This document shows positions 40,477 through 48,586 of a stretch of 64,000 nt of DNA, one piece after another. Within the stretch, counting starts at the first letter, position 1. Every line of letters starts with the position of its first letter. Both the position numbers and the translations under genes were made by a program. The notes below the pieces were generated by a model. That model had not been told where the DNA came from, searched no databases, and saw nothing but the letters and a program-made list of their open reading frames with translations. Source of the DNA: Sphingobium soli (GTDB lineage Bacteria > Pseudomonadota > Alphaproteobacteria > Sphingomonadales > Sphingomonadaceae); contig NZ_JAJGNP010000007.1 in NCBI RefSeq assembly GCF_020782245.1, positions 62,001 to 126,000 of the forward strand, written 5' to 3'.

Positions 40477-42812
40477 CACTGGATCTACTGTATCTGAGCG
40501 AAGACGAAGCAGTGGGCATCGCGACGGTGCTGCGATCCCGGTCGCTCGGCGACATGATGGAGGCGGCGGAGGCGATGACGGTGGCGGCGCATGGCCGTCG
40601 CGTGACCTATTCCCGCAAGGTTTTCATTCCCCTCACCAAATTGTGCCGCGACGTGTGCCACTATTGCACCTTCGCCACCACGCCGGCCCGCGCGGGTGAT
40701 GCCTATCTTGGCAGAGACGAGGTTCTGGCCATCGCCCGCGCTGGCGCGGCGGCCGGTTGCCGGGAAGCCCTCTTCACGCTCGGCGATCGGCCCGAGGCCC
40801 GCTATGCCGCCGCGCGAGAGGCTCTCAGCGGGCTCGGGCATGACTCGACCCTGTCCTATCTGGCCGAAATGGCGGAACTGGTGTTCCGCGAGACGGGCTT
40901 GCTGCCGCATCTCAATCCCGGCCTGATGATCGGCGAGGATTATGCGCAGTTGCGGCCTCATGCCGCCTCCATGGGTATCATGCTGGAGAGCAGCTCCGAT
41001 CGCCTGTGCGCGCGCGGCGGCCCGCATTTCGGATCGCCCGACAAGACGCCTGCCCTGCGCTTGGCCGCCATCGAGCAAGCCGGGCGGGCGCGCGTGCCGT
41101 TCACGACCGGCCTGCTGATCGGTATCGGCGAAACGCGCGACGAACAGGTGGAGGCGCTCGTCGCCATTCGCGATCTGAATCGCCGCTACGGGCATATTCA
41201 GGAAGTCATCATCCAGAATTTCCGGGCAAAGCCGGGGACGCGCATGGCGGATCATGCCGAACCGTCGCTCGACGATCATCTCTGGTCCATCGCCGCCGCC
41301 CGGATCATCTTGGGGCCGCAGATGACGATCCAGGCGCCGCCCAATCTCCATGATCGCGTCGATCTGGCGCCGCTCATCCGGGCCGGCGTCAATGACTGGG
41401 GCGGGGTGTCGCCGGTCACTCCTGACCATGTGAACCCGGAGGCGCCCTGGCCGCATCTGGAGATATTGGAGGACGCCACAAAGGCCGCAGGCCGCATATT
41501 GATGCAGCGGCTCGCCATCGGCCCGCGTTATGCGCTTGCTGCGCGGGATTGGGCTGCGCCAGCCATTGCCACCCAGATCCTGCGCGCCATCGACGGGCGG
41601 GGCTTGCCCAAGGTGGACGAATGGTCCGCGGGGCATGGCGATCCCGCGCCCGACACCATGGTGATGGAGCCGGTTCTCGCTTCCCGATCGATCCTGTCCA
41701 TCCTTGACGCTGCGGAGGAGGGTGAACGGCTGAGCGAAGCGGACATCGTGACCCTGTTCGATGCCGAGCAGGATGATTTTGCCGCCATCGTCGAGCGGGC
41801 CGACCGATTGCGGCGGCAGGCCGTGGGTGACATGCTGACCTATGCGGTCAACCGCAACATCAACTATACCAATATCTGCCTCTATAAATGCGGCTTCTGC
41901 GCTTTTTCCAAGGGCAGCACCAAGGCCATGCGCGGTCCGGCCTACAGGCTCGACATGGAAGAGGTCGGACGCCGCGCGGCCGAAGCCTGGGATCGCGGCG
42001 CGACCGAAGTCTGCCTGCAGGGCGGGATCCATCCCGATTATGACGGGCATACCTATCTCAATGTCCTTAAGACGGTGCGCGAGGCCGCGCCGGACATCCA
42101 TATCCATGCCTTTTCGCCGCTCGAAGTGACGCATGGCGCCCGCACGCTTGCCCTGCCGCTGGAGGATTATCTGGCGCGGTTGAAGGAAGCGGGGCTGTCC
42201 ACGCTGCCCGGTACGGCGGCGGAGATACTGGACCCCGAAGTTCGCGCCATCATCTGCTCGGACAAGGTGACAGCGGACGAATGGATCGAGGTGATGCGCG
42301 TGGCCCATGGGGTGGGCCTGCGCAGCACGGCCACGATCATGTTCGGCCATGTCGAGGAATATAAGCATTGGGCGCGCCATCTGCTGCGCATTCGCGGATT
42401 GCAGGAGGAGACGGGCGGCTTCACCGAATTCGTTCCGCTGCCCTTCGTCCATATGGAATCGCCGATATGGCGCAAAGGGCTGGCGCGATCGGGGCCCAGC
42501 TATCGCGAAGCGGTGTTGATGCACGCCGTGGCACGCATCGCGCTGCATCCGGTGATCCCCAATATCCAGGTGTCCTGGGTGAAGATGGGGCCGGAGGGCG
42601 CCGCTGCGATTCTGAAGGCGGGCGCCAATGACATGGGAGGCACGCTGATGGACGAATCGATCACCCGGGCCGCCGGTGGCGTCAATGGGCAGGAATTCGG
42701 TCCCAGGGAAATGCAGGCTCTGGCGGCATCCGTCGGGCGCCCGGTGCGCCAGCGCACAACGCTTTATGAGCCGGTGCTGCCGCGTCGCGCCGTATTGGCT
42801 GAACCATCGTGA
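40473..42812 (+). CDS. fbiC: FO synthase, CofG-CofH fusion (FbiC)
   Basis: 779 residues with two radical-SAM halves. C58-x3-C62-x2-C65 in the N-terminal (CofG-like) half and C469-x3-C473-x2-C476 (NICLYKCGFCAFSKG) in the C-terminal (CofH-like) half bind two [4Fe-4S] clusters. The order CofG then CofH and the length match actinobacterial FbiC. It makes 7,8-didemethyl-8-hydroxy-5-deazariboflavin (FO), the chromophore of F420, from tyrosine and 5-amino-6-ribitylamino-uracil. It starts with GTG inside the stop of the LLM gene (GTGA). Confidence 0.93.
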   Translation: MTLDLLYLSEDEAVGIATVLRSRSLGDMMEAAEAMTVAAHGRRVTYSRKVFIPLTKLCRDVCHYCTFATTPARAGDAYLGRDEVLAIARAGAAAGCREALFTLGDRPEARYAAAREALSGLGHDSTLSYLAEMAELVFRETGLLPHLNPGLMIGEDYAQLRPHAASMGIMLESSSDRLCARGGPHFGSPDKTPALRLAAIEQAGRARVPFTTGLLIGIGETRDEQVEALVAIRDLNRRYGHIQEVIIQNFRAKPGTRMADHAEPSLDDHLWSIAAARIILGPQMTIQAPPNLHDRVDLAPLIRAGVNDWGGVSPVTPDHVNPEAPWPHLEILEDATKAAGRILMQRLAIGPRYALAARDWAAPAIATQILRAIDGRGLPKVDEWSAGHGDPAPDTMVMEPVLASRSILSILDAAEEGERLSEADIVTLFDAEQDDFAAIVERADRLRRQAVGDMLTYAVNRNINYTNICLYKCGFCAFSKGSTKAMRGPAYRLDMEEVGRRAAEAWDRGATEVCLQGGIHPDYDGHTYLNVLKTVREAAPDIHIHAFSPLEVTHGARTLALPLEDYLARLKEAGLSTLPGTAAEILDPEVRAIICSDKVTADEWIEVMRVAHGVGLRSTATIMFGHVEEYKHWARHLLRIRGLQEETGGFTEFVPLPFVHMESPIWRKGLARSGPSYREAVLMHAVARIALHPVIPNIQVSWVKMGPEGAAAILKAGANDMGGTLMDESITRAAGGVNGQEFGPREMQALAASVGRPVRQRTTLYEPVLPRRAVLAEPS

Positions 42813-42855
42813 CCGACCTGCAACGTCGCTCGCCAGTTTCATTGAAGGAAAATAT

Positions 42856-43512
42856 ATGACTCTTCCCGCCATCGCCGTCGTGGGCGGCACCGGTAATCTG
42901 GGCGCTGCAATCGCCTGGCGGCTGGCGCGTGCCGGCTATCCTGTTACGATCGGATCGCGCAACGCCGAAAGTGCGGAAAAGGCCGCTGCGGAATTGGGGC
43001 ATGGCCTGCGGGGCGGCGCCAATGTGGATGTCGTCGCGAATGCGGACATCATCATCGTGACGGTGCCCTTCGCCGCGCAGGAGGCGACACTTCGCGACAT
43101 CGCACCGCATGTTGTTGGCAAGTTGGTCGTGGATACGACCGTTCCCCTCGTCCCGCCCAAGGTGATGCGGGTCCAGTTGCCCGACGAAGGCTCCGCCGCC
43201 CAAAAGGCGCAGGCGGTTTTGGGAGAGGGCGTGACGCTCGTGTCTGCGTTTCACAATGTCGCCGCGCACAAGCTGTCCAAGGACATCGATGTCGGTTGCG
43301 ACGTGCTGGTCTTTGGCGACGACAAGAATGCCCGAGGTCGCGTCGTTGCCTTGGCAGACGCCATGGGATTGAGAGGGCTTCACGGCGGCGCGCTGGTAAA
43401 CTCCGCCGCCGCCGAGGCGCTGACGTCGATCCTCATTTTCATGAACAAGACCTATAAGGTTGACGGCGCGGGCATTCGTATCACAGGAGATTTGATCCCG
43501 CCCGAAGCTTGA
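42856..43512 (+). CDS. npdG: F420H2:NADP oxidoreductase (NADPH-dependent F420 reductase)
   Basis: 218 residues from ATG 42856 with AAGGA. VGGTGNLGAAIAWRLARAG opens a Rossmann fold; IGSRNAESAEKA contains the serine and arginine that read the NADP 2'-phosphate. SAFHNVAAHKL and the C-terminal helix give the F420-binding side. It equilibrates NADPH and F420H2. In this operon it would regenerate reduced F420 for the LLM enzymes. The gene lies between FO synthase and CofE, as expected for a functional cofactor module. Confidence 0.9.
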   Translation: MTLPAIAVVGGTGNLGAAIAWRLARAGYPVTIGSRNAESAEKAAAELGHGLRGGANVDVVANADIIIVTVPFAAQEATLRDIAPHVVGKLVVDTTVPLVPPKVMRVQLPDEGSAAQKAQAVLGEGVTLVSAFHNVAAHKLSKDIDVGCDVLVFGDDKNARGRVVALADAMGLRGLHGGALVNSAAAEALTSILIFMNKTYKVDGAGIRITGDLIPPEA

Positions 43513-43522
43513 GGTTTAGTCG

Positions 43523-44260
43523 ATGATCGAAATCGTACCTTTGACCGGGATTGGAGAGGTCAGACCGGGCGATGATCTGGCTGACATCCTTCATATGGCT
43601 TTGGGCCAGTGCGGTGTCGAACCTCGCGCGGGCGACATCTTGGTCGTGACGCAAAAAATCGTGTCGAAAGCAGAGGGGCGGTTTATATCCCTGGCTGACG
43701 TAAAGCCCGGTGAAGAGGCGCAGCGCCTCGCCGATATTACGCGCAAGGATGCTCGGCTCGTGCAACTGGTTCTGGATGAATCCAGCGCCGTCCTGCGCGC
43801 CGTACCTCATGTCCTGATTGCGCGCCACCGGCTGGGTCATGTCATGGCCAATGCTGGAATCGATCGTTCCAATATCGGGGCGGGGGAGGGAGATCGCGCC
43901 CTGCTCCTTCCAGTCGATCCCGATGGAACGGCTTCGCAATTGCACGCGCGCTTGGGCCTGCCCGTGGTCATCTCTGACAGTTTCGGTCGGCCTTGGCGGA
44001 TGGGCGTGGTGGCGGTGGCCATCGGCGCCGCCGGATTGCCGGCGTTGCAGGATCGCAGGGGTGAACTGGATCGCGATGGCCGGACGCTGGAAGTTACCCA
44101 GGTTGCCTTGGCCGATATTGTCGCGACGGCCGCTTGCCTCGCTACCGGAGAAGGCGCGGAGGGCATACCGGCAGCTCTGGTGCGAGGTTACCCGCTGACC
44201 GGCACGGCTCGCCCTGCCGCCGATCTTGTGCGCCCCGTTCATGAAGACCTGTTTGCATGA
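43523..44260 (+). CDS. cofE: Coenzyme F420-0:gamma-glutamyl ligase (CofE)
   Basis: 245 residues, single-domain. VVTQKIVSKAEGRFISL, VISDSFGRPWRMG and a C-terminal GYPLTGTARPAADLV segment fit CofE. It adds glutamate residues to F420-0 using GTP. The C-terminal nitroreductase-like domain found in mycobacterial FbiB, which reduces dehydro-F420-0, is absent. It is 10 bp after npdG and overlaps cofD (ATGA). Confidence 0.92.
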   Translation: MIEIVPLTGIGEVRPGDDLADILHMALGQCGVEPRAGDILVVTQKIVSKAEGRFISLADVKPGEEAQRLADITRKDARLVQLVLDESSAVLRAVPHVLIARHRLGHVMANAGIDRSNIGAGEGDRALLLPVDPDGTASQLHARLGLPVVISDSFGRPWRMGVVAVAIGAAGLPALQDRRGELDRDGRTLEVTQVALADIVATAACLATGEGAEGIPAALVRGYPLTGTARPAADLVRPVHEDLFA

Positions 44261-45183
44261 AGCGCGTCGTTGTTTTGACCGGCGGCGTCGGCGGCGCAAA
44301 GCTGGTTCTGGGTCTGTCGCGCATCACGGCCAGTGATGCGTTGACGGCGATTGTAAATACTGGGGATGATTTCCAGCATCTGGGACTGCATATATCGCCC
44401 GATATCGACACCTTGCTCTATACCTTGTCAGGCAAGGCAAACAGTGCGCAGGGTTGGGGCAGAGAAGGCGAAAGCTGGAGTTTCATGGCGGCCCTTCGCG
44501 AATTGGGGGGAGAGGATTGGTTTCAACTGGGTGATGGCGACCTGGCCCTGCATGTGGCGCGGACCCATGCCCTGACGCAAGGGCAGAGCCTGTCGCAGAT
44601 CACGGCGCGATTTGCCGCCCAGTGGGGCATCGCCACCCGGATACTGCCCATGAGCGACCAGGCGCTCGCGACGATATTGGTTACGGACCAGGGACGGCTT
44701 GAGTTTCAACGCTATTTCGTCGAACAGCGTTGCGCGCCGGCCGTGCGACACATCATGTTCGAGGGCGCCACGCACGCCGTTCCAGCCCCGGGCGTCATCG
44801 AGGCGATCCAGTCGGCCGACGCTGTATTGCTGGCCCCATCAAACCCATTTCTGAGTATCGATCCGTTACTGGCGGTGCCCGGCATAGGCTCCGCGATCAA
44901 ACAGACCAAGGCGCCCGTCATCGCCGTGTCTCCACTTGTCGGCGGCACGGCGGTCAAGGGCCCGACCGCCAAGCTGATGCAGGAATTGAGCATGGCGGTC
45001 GATAATGACAGCATCGCCCGGCATTATGCCGGGCTGATCGACGCCATCTTGATCGATAACGGAGACCGTTGCGAGGCGCCGGACATTGTCGTTGGGCGTT
45101 GTGCGACCCTGATGACGACTCCGGATGACAAGATTCGCGTGGCGCAGGCGGCGCTCGATCTCGCGATCAGCTTTCGTTCGTGA
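44257..45183 (+). CDS. cofD: LPPG:FO 2-phospho-L-lactate transferase (CofD/FbiA)
   Basis: 308 residues. LTGGVGGAKLVLGLSRI at the N-terminus, VNTGDDFQHLGLHISPDIDTLLYTL and APSNPFLSIDPLLAVPGI are family landmarks. It transfers the phospholactyl-type moiety (or its PEP or 3-phosphoglycerate analogue) from the GDP/GPP carrier to FO. It overlaps both neighbours by 4 bp. Confidence 0.93.
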   Translation: MKRVVVLTGGVGGAKLVLGLSRITASDALTAIVNTGDDFQHLGLHISPDIDTLLYTLSGKANSAQGWGREGESWSFMAALRELGGEDWFQLGDGDLALHVARTHALTQGQSLSQITARFAAQWGIATRILPMSDQALATILVTDQGRLEFQRYFVEQRCAPAVRHIMFEGATHAVPAPGVIEAIQSADAVLLAPSNPFLSIDPLLAVPGIGSAIKQTKAPVIAVSPLVGGTAVKGPTAKLMQELSMAVDNDSIARHYAGLIDAILIDNGDRCEAPDIVVGRCATLMTTPDDKIRVAQAALDLAISFRS

Positions 45184-45755
45184 CGGACTGGGCTGCCCTC
45201 GTCCCCTTGAAACAGGGTGTGGAAAGTAAGTCGCGACTTCGGGAAGCGCTGGAACCGGCCGAACGCATGGCGCTGGCGTCGGCGATGGCCGCGCGGGTCA
45301 TGACCTGTCTGTCCAATGTGAATGCGATCAATTCCCTATACCTTCTTGCGCCGACGGAAGTATCCGAATGGCCGTCGCATTGGTTGCCCGACAGCGGCAG
45401 AGGCCTCAATCCAGAGTTGGAGAGCGCGCGGGCGCAATTGGGCAATCGCCCCTTGCTCGTGATCCATGCCGATTTGCCGCATCTGACGGTGCAAGACGTC
45501 CAGGCCTTGCTGACTGCCGCTGACGATCGCGGCTGTGCCTTCGCGCCGGATCGGCACGGCCGCGGCACAAATGCGGTGGCACTCCGGGACGCCAACCCCT
45601 TCCGCTTCGCCTTCGGACGGGACAGCCTTACGCCCCACAGGCAGCAGCGTCCGGGGGCCGCGATCGTGGAACGGGCCGCTCTTGGCTTCGATATCGACAC
45701 GCCCGCCGATTTGGCTGAACTGCATGATATGTGCGCGGCAAGACTGAAATCTTGA
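45180..45755 (+). CDS. cofC: 2-phospho-L-lactate (or PEP/3-PG) guanylyltransferase (CofC)
   Basis: 191 residues, starting with GTG inside the cofD stop (GTGA). WAALVPLKQGVESKSRLREALEPAER is the nucleotide-binding loop, LLVIHADLPHLT the central D-x-P strand, and DRHGRGTNAVAL, FAFGRDS and FDIDTPADL the remaining motifs. It activates a three-carbon phosphate acid with GTP. Which acid (2-phospholactate, PEP or 3-phosphoglycerate) cannot be read reliably by eye. It is the last gene of the F420 operon. Confidence 0.9.
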   Translation: MTDWAALVPLKQGVESKSRLREALEPAERMALASAMAARVMTCLSNVNAINSLYLLAPTEVSEWPSHWLPDSGRGLNPELESARAQLGNRPLLVIHADLPHLTVQDVQALLTAADDRGCAFAPDRHGRGTNAVALRDANPFRFAFGRDSLTPHRQQRPGAAIVERAALGFDIDTPADLAELHDMCAARLKS

Positions 45756-45765
45756 CCGGCGCTAT

Positions 45766-45781
45766 CCTTCCCAAGGGAAGG
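45766..45781 (+). promoter_or_regulatory. CCTTCC-N4-GGAAGG perfect repeat, upstream of LLM enzyme
   Basis: CCTTCC-caag-GGAAGG begins 11 bp after the cofC stop. A second near-site GCTATC precedes it by 5 bp. The centre is 70 bp upstream of ATG 45843. It could alternatively act as the hairpin ending the F420 transcript. Confidence 0.5.
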
Positions 45782-45842
45782 TGTGGTCGAACCGATCCCG
45801 GCCATTCTACCTGCCGATCTGGAAATCAGGGAGGATCGGTCG

Positions 45843-46763
45843 ATGAAACTGAACGTGGGCGTGCCCAACAGCATGCATGTCGCGGCAATGACGCAAGCTT
45901 GGGAATACAGCCTGACCGGGGACGACATCGGACAGGCGATGGCGACGGCCGATCGACTGGGCTTCAACAAGTGCATGTTGGGCGAACATTTCATCATTCC
46001 GCAAGATCATATTGGCCTGTCAGGCGACCATTATGTCCATGGCACGGTTGCCCTCTCCTTCCTGGCCGGCCGCACCAAGACGATGAAATTAAGCTCCTCG
46101 GTGTCAATCCTGCCGCTGCAGAGTCCGATCGTTCAGGCCAAGGCCTGGTCGACCCTCGACTGGCTGAGCGGCGGGCGGGCCACGGCCCTGTTCGGCGTCG
46201 GCTGGCTGAAGGAAGAGTTCGACATGCTGAATGTCGATTTCCACCAGCGCGGACGCATGGCCGACGAGTATATCGCCGCGATCATCGAATTGTGGACGTC
46301 GGAAAAGCCCGAATTTGAAGGCGAATTCGTTCGGTTCAGGAATGTCGGTTTCGCGCCCAAGCCGGTGCAGCAGCCGCGCTTGCCGATCTGGCTCGGGGGC
46401 GACGCCGAACCGGTGCTCAGGCGGGTGGCGAAATTCGGCGATGGCTGGTCGCCCTTCCGTACGCCACCGGAAAAATTCCCCGAATGCCTCGATTTCATCC
46501 GTTCGCAGCCGGAATATGACGGGCGGCCGATCGATCTGTTCTTTGCACTGGAAATGCTCAACGTCGGCGCCCATCACGAGATCATGGATGACCCGCGCGC
46601 GCCCGGAACGCGGGATGCGCAGAAGGTCATCGATCAGGTGGGCTGGTTGAAGGGATTGGGGGTCAATGAAACCATCGTTCCTCTGCCGCCGGGGATATCC
46701 GGGCTGACCGAATATCTCGATCGGCTCCAATGGGTGGCCGAGGAAATCATGCCCAAAATCTGA
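45843..46763 (+). CDS. LLM-class F420/flavin-dependent oxidoreductase
   Basis: 306 residues from ATG 45843 with GGGAGG. MKLNVGVPNSMH opens a TIM barrel; LGFNKCMLGEHFIIP, LDWLSGGRATALFGVGWLKEEFDML and PIWLGGDAEPVLRRVAKFGDGW are landmarks of the F420-dependent LLM subfamily. It sits directly after the F420 genes. The most likely member to use F420H2 for reducing a pathway intermediate; an FMN monooxygenase is the alternative. Confidence 0.85.
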   Translation: MKLNVGVPNSMHVAAMTQAWEYSLTGDDIGQAMATADRLGFNKCMLGEHFIIPQDHIGLSGDHYVHGTVALSFLAGRTKTMKLSSSVSILPLQSPIVQAKAWSTLDWLSGGRATALFGVGWLKEEFDMLNVDFHQRGRMADEYIAAIIELWTSEKPEFEGEFVRFRNVGFAPKPVQQPRLPIWLGGDAEPVLRRVAKFGDGWSPFRTPPEKFPECLDFIRSQPEYDGRPIDLFFALEMLNVGAHHEIMDDPRAPGTRDAQKVIDQVGWLKGLGVNETIVPLPPGISGLTEYLDRLQWVAEEIMPKI

Positions 46764-46766
46764 AAA

Positions 46767-46782
46767 CCTGCCGGGGGAAAGG
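46767..46782 (+). promoter_or_regulatory. CCTGCC-N4-GAAAGG repeat, upstream of flavoprotein dehydrogenase
   Basis: CCTGCC-gggg-GAAAGG fits the loose consensus, with its centre 64 bp from ATG 46839. Its right half also forms part of a terminator stem (46775-46804), so the match may be incidental. Confidence 0.35.
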
Positions 46783-46804
46783 CGCGGAAGGCTGCGCTTT
46801 TCCC
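46775..46804 (+). terminator. Stem-loop after the LLM gene
   Basis: GGGAAAGGCGC pairs with GCGCTTTTCCC (11 bp, one G-T wobble) around an 8-nt loop, 12 bp after the stop codon. Confidence 0.55.
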
Positions 46805-46838
46805 TCTTGGTTCTCGAAAGAAGGATCGGGAGGACTTG

Positions 46839-48494
46839 ATGGCCGAATATGATGTTGTGGTGGTGGGATCGGGCGCGGCCGGCATGACGGCAGCGATCAG
46901 GGCCGCGTCTGCCGGGCTGTCGGTTCTGGTGTTGGAAAAGGCCGCACATTTCGGTGGCACGACTGCGGTTTCGGGCGGCGGCATCTGGATCCCCGACAGT
47001 CCGCAGGCCAGGGCGGCCGGTGTCGAGGACAGCCGCGCCGTGGCGCGCCAATATGTGCTGGACGTCATCGGACCGACGGCCGATCCCGCGCTGATCGACG
47101 CCTATCTCGATGCCGGTCCGGAAATGGTGGAATGGCTGGACCAGAACAGCCAGGTGCATTTCCTGCTCTCGCCGCCCAGTAGTGACTGGTATCCGGAAGT
47201 CCCCGGTGCGGCCGATCATGGCCGCCTGCTGTCGCCGCAGGAATATGACGGTAAGAAACTGGGCGATCATTTCGCCGATCTTCGTCCCGCGCGCGAGGAG
47301 TTCAATGCGCCGGGCGGCTTCATGATCGATCTGTTCGATCTACCCTATCTGGCGGGAATGCCCTCGCCCAAGTCGCTGTTCCATTTCGGCAAGCTGGCCG
47401 CGAAGTTCGGCCTGGATAAGGTTCGTCGCTATCCGCGCGGTACGCGGCTGACCATGGGCAACGCGCTGGCGGCGCGGCTGATCCGATCGGCGATCGATAC
47501 CGGCGTCACGCTCCGCAAGGACGCCGCCGTCGATCGGTTGCTGGTGAAGGCCGGCCGCGTGACCGGTGTGCGCGTTAATGGCGAGGATATCGCGGCGCGG
47601 GTCGGCGTGCTTCTGGCGTCGGGCGGCTTTTCCGCCAGCGAGCAGTTGCGCAAGGCTTACATCCCTTATGCCGAGGAGCATGTCTCGATCCTCCCCTATG
47701 AAAATACCGGCGACGGGATGAATATGGGGCTGGATGCCGGCGCTTCGCTGGACGGCGACAATCTTGTCAATGCGGTTTGGGCCGTGGTGTCGAAGATGAC
47801 GCGGCCGGACGGCTATGTCGCGCGCTATGCCCATCTGATCGACATGTCGAAGCCCGGCTGCATCGCGGTCGATGCCAAGGGCGAGCGGTTCGGGAACGAG
47901 GCTTCGGTCCATTTCGTGGAGGCCATGCACAAGAGCGGCACCGTGCCCGCCCACATCATCGGCGACGCCGCCTTCATCAAGAAATATGGCATGGGCATGG
48001 TCTATCCCGGCGGTGGCGGCCTGAAAAAGTTGATCGCGGCGGGCTATGTCACGGAAGCGCCCAGCCTGCGCGAACTGGCCGGCAAGATCGGGGTGGACGT
48101 CGATGGCCTGATGGCGACGGTCGCGAAGATGAACCGCTATGCCGAGACCGGCAAGGATCCGGATTTCGGCAAGGGCGACACGCAGATCGACATCGAGATC
48201 GGCGATCCCAAGCATAAGCCCAACCCGTGCCTGGGCCGGGTGGAAACCGCGCCCTTCTATGCCATCAAAATCCATCCGGGCGACGGGTCGACGACCGTGG
48301 GCCTCAAGATCGACGCGCAGTGCCGCGTGATCGGCACCGATGGCGCGCCGGTGGAGGGATTGTTCGCCGCAGGACTCGACGCCAATTCCATTTGGCGCGG
48401 CAAGTCGCCGGCCCATGGCTGCAATGTCGGCCCGGCCATGGTGACCGGCTTCATCGCGGGCAAAGCCATGGCCGAGACACTGGTGCTGGCATGA
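46839..48494 (+). CDS. FAD-dependent dehydrogenase, 3-ketosteroid delta1-dehydrogenase / fumarate reductase flavoprotein type
   Basis: 551 residues from ATG 46839 (GGGAGG upstream); TTG 46836 is also open. The FAD motif VVVGSGAAGMTAAIRA is followed by LEKAAHFGGTTAVSGGGIWIP, and near the C-terminus GLFAAGLDANSIWRGKSPAHGCNVGPAMVTGF closes the FAD site. These match 3-oxosteroid 1-dehydrogenases and related 3-oxo-cyclic desaturases. It likely introduces a C=C bond next to a ketone in a cyclic intermediate. It ends at a strong bidirectional terminator. Confidence 0.86.
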   Translation: MAEYDVVVVGSGAAGMTAAIRAASAGLSVLVLEKAAHFGGTTAVSGGGIWIPDSPQARAAGVEDSRAVARQYVLDVIGPTADPALIDAYLDAGPEMVEWLDQNSQVHFLLSPPSSDWYPEVPGAADHGRLLSPQEYDGKKLGDHFADLRPAREEFNAPGGFMIDLFDLPYLAGMPSPKSLFHFGKLAAKFGLDKVRRYPRGTRLTMGNALAARLIRSAIDTGVTLRKDAAVDRLLVKAGRVTGVRVNGEDIAARVGVLLASGGFSASEQLRKAYIPYAEEHVSILPYENTGDGMNMGLDAGASLDGDNLVNAVWAVVSKMTRPDGYVARYAHLIDMSKPGCIAVDAKGERFGNEASVHFVEAMHKSGTVPAHIIGDAAFIKKYGMGMVYPGGGGLKKLIAAGYVTEAPSLRELAGKIGVDVDGLMATVAKMNRYAETGKDPDFGKGDTQIDIEIGDPKHKPNPCLGRVETAPFYAIKIHPGDGSTTVGLKIDAQCRVIGTDGAPVEGLFAAGLDANSIWRGKSPAHGCNVGPAMVTGFIAGKAMAETLVLA

Positions 48495-48511
48495 TCCTTT
48501 TCGGGCGGGTT

Positions 48512-48560
48512 AACGGCAAAAGCCGGGATAAGGAATATCCCGATCCCGGCTTCTGCCGTT
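48512..48560. terminator. Strong bidirectional terminator between convergent genes
   Basis: AACGGC and AAGCCGGGAT pair with ATCCCGGCTT and TGCCGTT across a small internal bulge and an 11-nt loop (stem of about 16 bp). It separates the flavoprotein gene from the convergent LLM gene. Confidence 0.7.
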
Positions 48561-48586
48561 TCAACTTCTGAGAGGGCCGCAGGCTG

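Noticed and set aside
40485..42890. An open frame of about 800 codons on the minus strand opposite the FO synthase gene
   Set aside because: It is the complement of a GC-rich, codon-biased gene; the predicted protein has no recognisable domain and no ribosome site, while the plus strand encodes both radical-SAM halves.
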